A stretch of 20,258 nucleotides of DNA from Burkholderiaceae bacterium (GTDB taxonomy: Bacteria; Pseudomonadota; Gammaproteobacteria; Burkholderiales; Burkholderiaceae), in the NCBI GenBank assembly GCA_947457745.1, contig CANGWT010000011.1, forward strand, positions 1 through 20,258. The letters run 5' to 3'. Of this stretch, positions 1 through 7,037 are shown in pieces. Position 1 is the stretch's first letter. Each line of letters starts with the position of its first letter. The notes below the pieces were generated by a model. That model saw only the letters and a list, made by a program, of their open reading frames with translations, had not been told where the DNA came from and did no database searches. A program made the translations under genes and the position numbers.

Positions 1-30
1 ATGGCTTAACTGGAAAATGGGTGCCTACCC

Positions 31-867
31 TTAGTTTTGCTGGGTGTATCTACCGGTAAGGCCGCCATCCACAAGCAGTTCAGTACCCGTGATGTAGGCG
101 GCGGCATCTGAGACTAGGAAGGCGCAGGCATGAGCAACATTCCATGCAGTTCCTGATCGGCCCATAGGGACCTGCTTATCCCTAGCGGCACGAGCTTCAT
201 CCAGGCTATTTTCAGAGAACATCTTCGCTACGGTATTAGCAATGCGTGGGGTATCAATCAAACCAGGCACCACCGTATTGGCGCGGATGCCTTGACCTGC
301 GTACTGTTGAGCAATCATGCGAATAAATTGGGTATTGGCTGCCTTGGTAACGCTGTACGCTAGATGCGGGTAGCCCAAATACCGCATGCCCGCTACCGAT
401 GATATGGCGATGATGTTACCCGTGCCTCGAGATGCCATCTCAGGTAAAACCTCTTGGGCTGCCAGCAAGAGGCTGCGCACATTCACCTTATGAATGCGAT
501 CAAAATCTTCGGCACTCGTTTCCATGGGCCCACCAACTTTACCGATGCCCACGTTGTGATGCAAAACATCAATAGGTCCAAATTGATTGCGAGCTTCACT
601 AAAGAGTCGCTTCACTTCATCCTCTTCAGAAACATCGCCGACAAAAGTCTGTGCAATGCCACCTTCCTGCCGAATAATCTTGGTGGTTTCTTCTGCGGAG
701 GCTGCATCTCGATCAACCACGCAGACATGGGCGCCCAGTCTCGCATAGGTGACACAGGATGCTCTACCAATACTCCAGCCCGGTCCAGCCGATCCGCCAC
801 CAGAGACAAAAATGGTGCGACCAGTGAGATCAGTTGGTAAGCCGGGAGGATGTGCAATTGAGTTCAT
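31..867 (-). CDS. SDR family NAD(P)-dependent oxidoreductase
   Basis: A 278-residue short-chain dehydrogenase/reductase, presumably cytosolic, oxidising or reducing an alcohol/carbonyl with NAD(P)(H). The nucleotide-binding loop is a variant form, GGGSAGPGWSIG at about residues 23-34, instead of the plain TGxxxGIG. An Asp-rich segment (VVDRD, about 50-54) follows beta-2 and favours NAD over NADP. The catalytic residues are visible as SS at 156-157 and the YSVTK segment with Tyr171 and Lys175. The usual NNAG is changed to HNVG (about 104-107). The C-terminal ITGTELLVDGG is typical of the family. The ATG directly abuts the stop of the upstream SDR gene (TAA then ATG), so the two are surely cotranscribed and probably translationally coupled. 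It is the last gene of the ligase-lyase-SDR operon. The substrate is unknown; the operon suggests a carboxylate-derived or CoA-bound hydroxy compound. Confidence 0.93.
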   Translation of the reverse strand: MNSIAHPPGLPTDLTGRTIFVSGGGSAGPGWSIGRASCVTYARLGAHVCVVDRDAASAEETTKIIRQEGGIAQTFVGDVSEEDEVKRLFSEARNQFGPIDVLHHNVGIGKVGGPMETSAEDFDRIHKVNVRSLLLAAQEVLPEMASRGTGNIIAISSVAGMRYLGYPHLAYSVTKAANTQFIRMIAQQYAGQGIRANTVVPGLIDTPRIANTVAKMFSENSLDEARAARDKQVPMGRSGTAWNVAHACAFLVSDAAAYITGTELLVDGGLTGRYTQQN

Positions 868-1608
868 TTATTGATGTAGTCCTACAGTCATGCCGCCACA
901 TACATAAACTACTTGGCCAGTAGTAAAGCCGGCACGTTGATCTAGTAGTGAGGCAACAATGTGCGCCACTTCCTCTGGTTGACCAATGCGGCCCAGAGGC
1001 ACGCTATCTAGAATTCGTTGGGTAGCAGGCGAACCCGGAGGGTTTGCACTCTGAAAGAGCTTAGTTGCAATAGGGCCCGGTCCAATGGCGTTTACGGTGA
1101 TGCCATTAGCCGCAAGCTCTAAAGCCAAAGTACGCGTGAACCCTAGTAATCCTGCTTTAGAAGTGGCATACGCAATGCGCTCTTCTTTGCCTAAAGCGGC
1201 GCGGCTAGAGATATTTACAATCCGCCCAAAGTGAGCCGCTTTCATAGTGGGGAGAAGTTCTTGTACGCAAATAATGGCTGCCGAGACATTCACATTCATC
1301 ACGGCGTAAAAATCTTCGATACTTGTTTTTTCAATTGTGGCAGGGCGCACGATGCCTGCATTATTTACTAAGCGGGTGATTGGATACTTTAATGTGGCCT
1401 CTAACAGCGCGCTACGCAACTCTGTTTCATTTGATACATCGACCTCATAGAAACTCTCGTGAGTAGAGCTTTCTTTAGGGGCTATTTTGTCAAAGTTAAC
1501 AACATGCATGCCATCGGCGATCAGGCGTTCAGAAATTGCTCGCCCAATACCTCGGCTAGCGCCTGTAATCAATACACACTCTCTTGCTATTTGAGATTGA
1601 GAGCCCAT
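868..1608 (-). CDS. SDR family oxidoreductase (FabG-like)
   Basis: A 246-residue classical short-chain dehydrogenase. It has the Rossmann motif TGASRGIG at residues 15-22, NNAG at 82-85, the active-site Ser in NISS (about 133-135), and Tyr147 with Lys151 in YATSK. The length and C-terminus (TTGQVVYVCGG) fit the FabG/3-oxoacyl-ACP-reductase-like branch. Many proteins of this branch reduce or oxidise hydroxyacyl thioesters or small alcohols, so the exact substrate cannot be read from sequence. The start lies 2 bases after the stop of the citryl-CoA-lyase-like gene, and its stop abuts the next SDR's ATG. Two adjacent, clearly different SDRs suggest two separate redox steps or a heteromeric pair in the same pathway. 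Confidence 0.93.
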   Translation of the reverse strand: MGSQSQIARECVLITGASRGIGRAISERLIADGMHVVNFDKIAPKESSTHESFYEVDVSNETELRSALLEATLKYPITRLVNNAGIVRPATIEKTSIEDFYAVMNVNVSAAIICVQELLPTMKAAHFGRIVNISSRAALGKEERIAYATSKAGLLGFTRTLALELAANGITVNAIGPGPIATKLFQSANPPGSPATQRILDSVPLGRIGQPEEVAHIVASLLDQRAGFTTGQVVYVCGGMTVGLHQ

Positions 1609-1610
1609 TC

Positions 1611-2396
1611 TTAGCTAATCTTATTGGCACCATCCACGAAGGGAATGGCATGTTCAACGGTATCCCAAATAAAACGACCAGAGGGGCTCTGTTGCTCTTC
1701 AACAATATGGGCTACCAAACCTGCTGATCGGGAGATGACGGCAAAGCCACGCATTACTGCAGTAGGAATGCCGATCTCACCAAGCAGCGCAGCTACCGCA
1801 CCAGTAGCATTGATCGTAATCGGGCGACCGGCTACTGTGTCAACAGCTTTAGATAGGATTTCCAGTGCGCGGATCTTATCACCCTGGAGATCTGGTTCGG
1901 CTCGACCCATTTCCAATAATTTGTATGCCCGTGGGTCTACTGGCTTATGAAGGTGATGCCCAAATCCCGGAACTGCTGCCTTGATGGCTTTGTAATGTTG
2001 GGCTATGTCGAGTGCTTCAGCATCAGGACTACTTGCCGCTGTAATTCGATCTAATAAGCCGGAACAATTTTCCATAGTGCCAATAAAAGAACTGCCGACA
2101 GCCAGCAATCCAGCTGATACAGCTCCTTGAAGATTTTCTGGGGCGCTCATGTAAATCAATCGAGTCGCAATCGCACTAGGTGTGAGGCCATGCTCCATCA
2201 GAACAATGAGTACAACGTCAGTAATTCGGATATCTACAGGTCGCGGAGCTCTGCCTAAGATTTGCATCAACATCACTTCAGTAAAAGTTTTTTTTCCCAT
2301 CAAGTCCTCTACAAGGTCTGCATCACGATAGTGCAGGCTAGTAAGGGTATGAGTGCACAAACTAGTTACTGGTATTTTGCTAGATGAATTAGTCAT
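1611..2396 (-). CDS. Citryl-CoA lyase-like protein (citrate synthase superfamily)
   Basis: A 261-residue, single-domain member of the citrate synthase/citryl-CoA lyase superfamily. The expected reaction is cleavage of a citryl-CoA-like thioester to acetyl-CoA and an oxo acid. Visible landmarks are His69 in MEHG (the ADHG position of ATP-citrate lyase), the GSSFIG segment at 101-106, GFGH ending at His147 followed by DPRA, and the SRSAGLVAH segment with Arg223. As in the lyase part of ATP-citrate lyase (memory alignment), Phe replaces the His of citrate synthase's GPxHGGA motif. Unusually, the catalytic Asp of the NVDG motif reads as Thr198 (INATG). The frame is open up to 2651, but that extension runs inside the ligase gene and looks like no protein family. 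The ATG at 2396 puts the start 10 bp after the ligase stop, so I chose it. Its Shine-Dalgarno is weak, suggesting translational coupling. Confidence 0.82.
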   Translation of the reverse strand: MTNSSSKIPVTSLCTHTLTSLHYRDADLVEDLMGKKTFTEVMLMQILGRAPRPVDIRITDVVLIVLMEHGLTPSAIATRLIYMSAPENLQGAVSAGLLAVGSSFIGTMENCSGLLDRITAASSPDAEALDIAQHYKAIKAAVPGFGHHLHKPVDPRAYKLLEMGRAEPDLQGDKIRALEILSKAVDTVAGRPITINATGAVAALLGEIGIPTAVMRGFAVISRSAGLVAHIVEEQQSPSGRFIWDTVEHAIPFVDGANKIS

Positions 2397-2406
2397 GATC
2401 ACTTGA

Positions 2407-3927
2407 TTAAGAATTTGTTGAGGGGTTAAGAATATTTTGAAGGACGGCGCTTTTGAGTAATTTGCCCACATTGGAGCGGGGCAGACTCTCATAAAAGTGA
2501 ATGCGTTTTGGTGTTTGAACCGGGCCCAAGAGTTCGCGTACAAAAGAAATGAGTGCTGCTTCATCAACTTGCTGGCCAGGGCGAAGTTGCACTGCTGCTT
2601 GCACGCTTTCTCCCCATTTATCATCTGGAACGCCAAAAACAAGACATTCATGAACGGCAGGGTGTTGGCTTAAAGCATTTTCAACATCCACTGGATAAAC
2701 ATTAAATCCTCCAGTGATAACAATATCCTTGAGACGGTCCTTTAGATAGAGGTAGCCACGCTGATCAATCAGACCGCGATCTCCAGTGTGAAGCCAGCCC
2801 TTAATGATCGTTTCAGCAGTTTTTTCTGGCATGCGCCAGTAACCCGTCATGAGAAGATCGCCACGTGCGACTACCTCACCGATTTCGCCTGTGGGCAGGA
2901 AACTTCCATCAGGCGCCATGATTGCAACATCGCTAAACCAAGTAGCGCAACCAACTGCAGCCCAATTTTGAGGATCTTCAAAATCCTCTGGTTTCATGAC
3001 GGTTAATATTTGAGGGGCTTCAGTTTGACCATAAGTAGTACAAAGTACAGGACCAAAAAAATCGCGTACGGCACGCACTTTTTCGGCGGGCATTGGTGCA
3101 CCACCATATATCAACCTACGTAGCTTGGGAAAATCTTTGCGCGAGGCATTAGGTAATGCCATCAACATGTACAGCAGTGTTGGCGGCATAAAGGAAGCGG
3201 TACCACTACGCTCTTTAAAGGCTGTGCGAACTACTTCAGCACCAGCCCCGTCTAAGATGACATGGCATCCACCTTGCGCGAGAATGGGCAAAATATAAGT
3301 TGATGTACCGTGAGTGATTGGCGCAGCAACGATATAGCGCTCATGCTCATCAAAGCCCCACGACTGAATTTGGTTAGCAATATTAGCTAACCAGGCACGA
3401 TAGGGTTGCATCACTCCTTTTGGAGCGCCCGTAGTGCCGCCAGTAAATTTGATCGCTTGAGTAGCATCTAAAGGCAATTCAAATGATGGGAGGGGGGCGC
3501 CATCGTGAAGTCGGATCAAGCCACCCATCGTTTTGCTTGATCCCTGCCCATCATCCATGCCGGTAAGAATAAAAATACCTGGGGCATCGGTTAATAATTT
3601 ACCTAAGGCTTGGTCATGAATGATGAGGCTAGGTTCAGTAATGTCGATGATGCGTCGTATTTCAGGTCGGGTACTTTTGGGATTGAGCGGAACCCATACT
3701 TTGCCCGAGGCAAGTACCGCTAATAAGGCGATGATGTGCTCCGCACTATTGCCCGAGCAAATTGCTACGCGGCTTTGAAGCTTGGGATCTAATTCCACAA
3801 GGGCGTTAGCAAGGGCCTTAACTTTAGACGCTAATTCTTCATAGTGAATCGGGCCAGTAGGCGTATCAATGGCTATACGATTCGGCCAGCGCAAAGATGC
3901 TCGCCAAAAGAAGTCGATTGGAAACAT
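2407..3927 (-). CDS. AMP-forming acyl-CoA synthetase/ligase
   Basis: A 506-residue ANL-superfamily adenylating enzyme that activates a carboxylic acid through an acyl-AMP to its CoA thioester. The P-loop-like core motif FTGGTTGAPKG lies at about residues 161-171. TYGQTEAP, the hinge region (TGDRGLIDQRGYLYLKDR) and the catalytic Lys489 in RSNVGK near the C-terminus are all present, so it looks intact and active. The substrate class cannot be read directly. The downstream citryl-CoA-lyase-like gene and the upstream Bug receptor suggest a di- or tricarboxylate or hydroxy acid and not a fatty acid. The ATG at 3927 has a good Shine-Dalgarno (AAGGAAG) about 8 bases upstream. It starts 28 bp after the Bug gene and is followed 10 bp later by the lyase. 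Confidence 0.92.
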   Translation of the reverse strand: MFPIDFFWRASLRWPNRIAIDTPTGPIHYEELASKVKALANALVELDPKLQSRVAICSGNSAEHIIALLAVLASGKVWVPLNPKSTRPEIRRIIDITEPSLIIHDQALGKLLTDAPGIFILTGMDDGQGSSKTMGGLIRLHDGAPLPSFELPLDATQAIKFTGGTTGAPKGVMQPYRAWLANIANQIQSWGFDEHERYIVAAPITHGTSTYILPILAQGGCHVILDGAGAEVVRTAFKERSGTASFMPPTLLYMLMALPNASRKDFPKLRRLIYGGAPMPAEKVRAVRDFFGPVLCTTYGQTEAPQILTVMKPEDFEDPQNWAAVGCATWFSDVAIMAPDGSFLPTGEIGEVVARGDLLMTGYWRMPEKTAETIIKGWLHTGDRGLIDQRGYLYLKDRLKDIVITGGFNVYPVDVENALSQHPAVHECLVFGVPDDKWGESVQAAVQLRPGQQVDEAALISFVRELLGPVQTPKRIHFYESLPRSNVGKLLKSAVLQNILNPSTNS

Positions 3928-3955
3928 GCGGGGACTTCCTTCTTTCTGCTGTGTT

Positions 3956-4948
3956 TTATTCAGCTTTTGCGCCAGATGCTTTAACTACTTCACGCCAGCG
4001 TTTTACCTCGGCCGTTGCGAAGTCACGCATTTTCTCTGGGGAACCTGGCTCAGGTGTAGCACCCAATTCTTGTAGGCGTTGACGCACATCTGGTGCTGTG
4101 AGAGCCTTATTCAGTGCAGCATTGAGCTTCTCAATGATTGGCTTTGGAGTTCCTGCAGGAGCAGTCAAGGCAAACCAGGACTGCACATCAAAATTGGGGT
4201 AGCCAGACTCGGCAAGTGTAGGTACCTCGGGCAACAATGGGGATCGTTGTGCGCTGGTAATGCCAATGGGACGCAGCTTTCCACTTTGAATATGGGGCAT
4301 TGCAGAAGGAGCGTTATCAAACATGGAATCTACCTGACCCCCCAGTAAATCTGTGACAGCAGGAGCGCTACCCTTATAAGGGATGTGCAGCATTTGGATT
4401 TTGGATTGCATCTTAAACATTTCACCGGAGAGGTGAATGGATGAGCCGCTGCCAGAAGATGCAAAAGTGACGCCATCTTTTGAATCTTTGGCATAACGCA
4501 CATATTCCGCAACTGTTTTGATTGGAAGGTTTGGGTTGACTACCAAAATATTGGGGATTTTAGCAATCATGCCAATAGGCTCTAAATCTTTAAGCGCGTC
4601 GTATCCGAGTTTTGGATATAGCGACATATTGATGGTATTGGCAATTGAAAAAGCATAAAGGGTATAACCATCAGCAGGTGACCGTGCAACGATTTCTGCA
4701 CCTACATTACTATTGGCACCAGGCTTGTTTTCAACAATCACTGACTGCCCCAAGGTGTTACCCATTTTTACTGCAACTAAACGTGCCAATATGTCTGTAG
4801 CCCCTCCAGCGGAGTAGCCAACAATGATCTTGATGGGCTTATCAGGCCAACTGGAGTTCGTTTGGGCATTTGCCACTCCTACCATTGAGCAGGCTAGAGC
4901 CGTGAGTATTACCAGTAACCCTCTACGCTTTTCGAAATATAAAGACAT
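3956..4948 (-). CDS. Bug-family tripartite tricarboxylate transporter substrate-binding protein
   Basis: A periplasmic solute-binding protein of the Bug/TctC family, 330 residues from the chosen start. It has a basic N-terminus, a hydrophobic stretch and a likely signal peptidase I site after VANA (about residue 28). The family signature with the ligand-contacting Asp (GYSAGGATD, about 44-52), the NKPGA and DGYTL segments, HIPYKG and DNAPSA are all recognisable. Bug proteins bind carboxylates and some amides or aromatics. No TctA/TctB membrane genes lie nearby, so it must share a permease encoded elsewhere or act as a sensor. The frame also opens with GTG at 4951, but ATG at 4948 is better placed after AGGGGAAG. 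It is the first gene of the ligase-lyase-SDR operon and lies 69 bp downstream of the amidase. Confidence 0.93.
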   Translation of the reverse strand: MSLYFEKRRGLLVILTALACSMVGVANAQTNSSWPDKPIKIIVGYSAGGATDILARLVAVKMGNTLGQSVIVENKPGANSNVGAEIVARSPADGYTLYAFSIANTINMSLYPKLGYDALKDLEPIGMIAKIPNILVVNPNLPIKTVAEYVRYAKDSKDGVTFASSGSGSSIHLSGEMFKMQSKIQMLHIPYKGSAPAVTDLLGGQVDSMFDNAPSAMPHIQSGKLRPIGITSAQRSPLLPEVPTLAESGYPNFDVQSWFALTAPAGTPKPIIEKLNAALNKALTAPDVRQRLQELGATPEPGSPEKMRDFATAEVKRWREVVKASGAKAE

Positions 4949-4978
4949 CACGCTTCCCCTGAATTCAGTTTTTTACAC

Positions 4979-4996
4979 GCCAGAATAATATCTGGC
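4979..4996. promoter_or_regulatory. Perfect inverted repeat between amidase and Bug genes
   Basis: GCCAGA and TCTGGC form a perfect 6-bp inverted repeat around a 6-base A/T centre. On the minus strand the repeat is followed by GTGTAAAAAAC and not by a U-run, so it does not look like a terminator. It sits about 30 bp upstream of the Bug gene start and could be an operator or an mRNA hairpin separating amidase from operon expression. I see no convincing promoter elements around it. Confidence 0.3.
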
Positions 4997-5017
4997 CACA
5001 ATTCATTTATAACACTG

Positions 5018-6334
5018 CTAGTTATGCAAAGCTTTAAAGCTTGCCTCGGCAAAGGCGGCCATATTGACTAATTTTTCATCCCCGCGGTAATCACCGATTA
5101 GCTGAACACCCAGTGGCAGTCCGTTGCTTGATTTGCATATTGGAAGTGCAATGGCTGGAGTTCCAATAAAGCTCCAAAGAGAGCAAAAAATCGGATTCCC
5201 AGTAAAACCGAGACCCTTTGGCGCCTCGCCTGTTGCAGGGGGAGCCAAGATTGCATCAAAACGCTGAAAATAGTTTCCGATGGACTGACGCAACCTCATC
5301 TGAAGTTTTTTGGCTTCTAGGTAATCCTTTTCAGAATAAGCATTTCCTTTTTCAATCAATTCTTTTATGTCTGCACCCAACAGCTTAGGATGCTGCTCAA
5401 GATGTTTTTTATGTACTACCGCAGCTTCACACGACATCAGCACTGCCAATGCTTCAATTCCACCCCAATAAGTCTGTGGTAACGATAATTCTTCAATACT
5501 AGCACCTGAGGCTTTTAATAATGCCGCGGCATTTTTTAGGGTATCCACCTGTTCTTGGCTTAACAATTCATCGAATGGAGAATTGAGAATGGCAAAACGG
5601 GGTTTCTGCTTATCTAAAACTTCATTAACTGGTTTAAGAATCAGTTCAGGAACCACAATTGAATCATTCTCTTCCGTTGAGGAATTTTTGAGTAAATTAA
5701 ATGCATAAACTGCATCCGCAACCGATCTAGTTAAAAAACCAATGTGATCTAGTGAACTTGATACGGGATGGACTCCGGCGCGTGGAACTACTCCATAGCT
5801 CGCCTTAAATCCAACGATTCCACAGTATGCGGCCGGTCTAATAATGGATCCGGCAGTTTGGGATCCTATTGCCAACGGCACAATGCCGCTAGCAACGGCT
5901 GCAGCAGAGCCGCTCGAAGATCCTCCAGGAGTGTGCTCACCATTCCATGGATTGGTTGTAGCCCCCGGTTTTCGCCATGCAAATTCTGTTGTTACGGTTT
6001 TGCCAAAGATAACGCCACCTAAGTTGCGAATCTTTTTGACTATTTCGGCATCCTCAGTAGGCACAAAATCTTGATAGATCGGTGAGCCGTAGCTTGTTAC
6101 AAAATCTTTCGTATCGATCAGATCTTTAATTGCTACAGGAATACCCCTAAGTGGGCCCAAACCTGACTGTTGTATCAGAGTGGGCAGCGTTGCTCTGACA
6201 GTGAATGCTTTTAACGTCGGCTCCAATGTATCTGCCAGCACCACCGATTGCTCCAAATAATCATCTATTGAGATCTGATCTTTTCGAATGAGTTCGCAAG
6301 TTTGCACAAGGCTTTTCTGTATTTTCATGGTCAT
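5018..6334 (-). CDS. Amidase signature family hydrolase
   Basis: A 438-residue amidase-signature enzyme, probably cytosolic since no signal peptide is seen. The Ser-cisSer-Lys triad can be placed at Lys70 (PVAIKD), cis-Ser139 in GGSSSGSAAA, and nucleophile Ser163 in GSQTAGSIIRPA. The 24-residue gap between the serines is as expected for the family. The usual DTGGS reads QTAGS here, a common variant outside GatA. The length is typical of stand-alone amidases and no GatB/GatC is nearby, so it is not a tRNA amidotransferase subunit. The start is ambiguous: the protein begins M-T-M and neither ATG has a strong Shine-Dalgarno. It lies upstream of the Bug-ligase-lyase operon on the same strand, so it may release the acid that the operon consumes; this is an inference. 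Confidence 0.92.
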   Translation of the reverse strand: MTMKIQKSLVQTCELIRKDQISIDDYLEQSVVLADTLEPTLKAFTVRATLPTLIQQSGLGPLRGIPVAIKDLIDTKDFVTSYGSPIYQDFVPTEDAEIVKKIRNLGGVIFGKTVTTEFAWRKPGATTNPWNGEHTPGGSSSGSAAAVASGIVPLAIGSQTAGSIIRPAAYCGIVGFKASYGVVPRAGVHPVSSSLDHIGFLTRSVADAVYAFNLLKNSSTEENDSIVVPELILKPVNEVLDKQKPRFAILNSPFDELLSQEQVDTLKNAAALLKASGASIEELSLPQTYWGGIEALAVLMSCEAAVVHKKHLEQHPKLLGADIKELIEKGNAYSEKDYLEAKKLQMRLRQSIGNYFQRFDAILAPPATGEAPKGLGFTGNPIFCSLWSFIGTPAIALPICKSSNGLPLGVQLIGDYRGDEKLVNMAAFAEASFKALHN

Positions 6335-6434
6335 TTCGCTGTATTGGATGGTTGCTTAGTACTTTATACCGCATCCGCTCTCTATTTTTAGCCCATTTGC
6401 CATGAAGTCAGCATAAAAAAACAACATATATATT

Positions 6435-6458
6435 CAACTTCACAACTTCACAACTTCT
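6435..6458 (+). repeat. Three tandem 8-bp repeats in a promoter region
   Basis: The units CAACTTCA, CAACTTCA and CAACTTCT lie head to tail at 6435-6442, 6443-6450 and 6451-6458. They overlap the proposed -35 element (TTCACA) of the promoter for the small HTH/exported-protein operon. They could be binding sites for a regulator, perhaps the HTH protein itself, or a slippage-prone spacer. Confidence 0.75.
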
Positions 6459-6468
6459 GTGCTATAGT
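6439..6468 (+). promoter_or_regulatory. Candidate sigma-70 promoter with extended -10
   Basis: TTCACA (6439-6444, 5 of 6 to the -35 consensus), an 18-bp spacer and TATAGT (6463-6468), preceded by TGC as an extended -10. An A/T-rich tract lies just upstream. The predicted start near 6475 leaves a leader of about a dozen bases that is almost wholly the Shine-Dalgarno. Confidence 0.55.
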
Positions 6469-6475
6469 ACTACCA

Positions 6476-6485
6476 AAGGAGGTGA
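6476..6485 (+). promoter_or_regulatory. Complete 10-nt Shine-Dalgarno sequence
   Basis: AAGGAGGTGA is fully complementary to the anti-Shine-Dalgarno end of 16S rRNA. The GGAGG core ends 4 bases before the ATG at 6487. It is the strongest ribosome-binding site in the window and is the main reason to accept the 59-codon ORF behind it as a real gene. Confidence 0.8.
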
Positions 6486-6486
6486 A

Positions 6487-6666
6487 ATGAGAAGAGCGAT
6501 ACCAAAAACACATCAAGCTTTGGATTGGATAGGGAAGGGAATGACTGCAGCTCAAGCCGCTAGAAAGATGGAAATTTCAGAATCTAGCGTCTATGCCGCC
6601 TTAAGAAAAACAAAAGCAAAAGATTCGGGTTGTTGTCCAACATGTGGTCACAAATTAAGGAAATAA
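6487..6666 (+). CDS. Small helix-turn-helix protein with C-terminal Cys knuckle
   Basis: A 59-residue basic protein. Residues about 12-41 look like a helix-turn-helix: ALDWIGKGMTAAQAARKM, then the turn EISESS, then a helix VYAALRK. This is the pattern seen in small phage-like or transposase-like DNA-binding modules. The C-terminus carries CCPTCGHKLRK (49-59), a single CxxC-type zinc knuckle with a flanking Cys and His; a full zinc site may need dimerisation. It is preceded by a complete Shine-Dalgarno sequence and its stop lies 1 base before the ATG of the next gene, so the two form an operon. It was probably missed by length cutoffs. Function is unknown; a transcription regulator of its own operon is the simplest reading. 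Confidence 0.75.
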   Translation: MRRAIPKTHQALDWIGKGMTAAQAARKMEISESSVYAALRKTKAKDSGCCPTCGHKLRK

Positions 6667-6667
6667 G

Positions 6668-6964
6668 ATGAAGAAAACTCTATTGGCCGTTGCCTCAATC
6701 TCTGTAGCTGCATTGGCCTATGCAAATACCTCATCGGATTCTTCTGAGTTGCTAAGTCAGCAATGTAAGATATCTGCTGAAGCAGTTTCCACATTGAAGG
6801 GCTTACGCTATGGCAATAGCGCCATTCGCAAGGATGTATCCAGCTTGATTAACTTAAGTCTAAAAGTTCAAGAGAACAAAGATGCAGCGCAAATAACCCT
6901 AAACCAGATGGTGGATGATCAGGTTAATTCAACATCTGCTTTAGAGGCGAAGTATTGCTCTTAA
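6668..6964 (+). CDS. Small exported protein with two cysteines
   Basis: A 98-residue protein that I do not recognise. The N-terminus is a clear Sec signal peptide: MKK, a hydrophobic core, then likely cleavage after AYA (residue 19). The mature part of about 79 residues is mostly helical in composition and has just two cysteines, Cys33 near its start and Cys97 at its end. These could form one disulfide tying the termini together in the periplasm. It follows the small HTH gene with one base between them, so production is linked to that protein. A bidirectional hairpin terminator lies downstream. Confidence 0.78.
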   Translation: MKKTLLAVASISVAALAYANTSSDSSELLSQQCKISAEAVSTLKGLRYGNSAIRKDVSSLINLSLKVQENKDAAQITLNQMVDDQVNSTSALEAKYCS

Positions 6965-7010
6965 GCTCCAAGAAATATTGAAACCTTAAGAAACCTGCCA
7001 ATAGAAAAAT

Positions 7011-7029
7011 AGGGGTCAGATAGACCCCT
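7011..7029. terminator. Hairpin terminator between convergent genes
   Basis: AGGGGTC and GACCCCT form a perfect 7-bp stem around loop AGATA. On the minus strand it is followed by ATTTTTC, a good U-tract, so it mainly terminates the hydrolase gene ending at 7038. On the plus strand a T-run follows only about 12 bases later, so termination of the exported-protein operon would be weaker. Confidence 0.75.
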
Positions 7030-7037
7030 GTGAAGGG

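Noticed and set aside
19..30. GGGT/ACCC hairpin after the last operon gene, possible terminator
   Set aside because: The stem is only 4 bp and the following T-run on the minus strand is short (ATTTTCC), so it is too weak to call.
454..840. Plus-strand open frame of 128 codons
   Set aside because: It is opposite the first SDR gene, which has full family motifs; the frame's protein has no recognisable features.
2397..2651. 85-residue N-terminal extension of the citryl-CoA-lyase-like protein
   Set aside because: It lies antisense-free but wholly within the ligase coding sequence in another frame, has no family resemblance, and the ATG at 2396 gives normal family length and operon spacing.
6435..6458. 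Short tandem repeats as a CRISPR array
   Set aside because: Units are 8 bp with no spacers and no cas genes are present.
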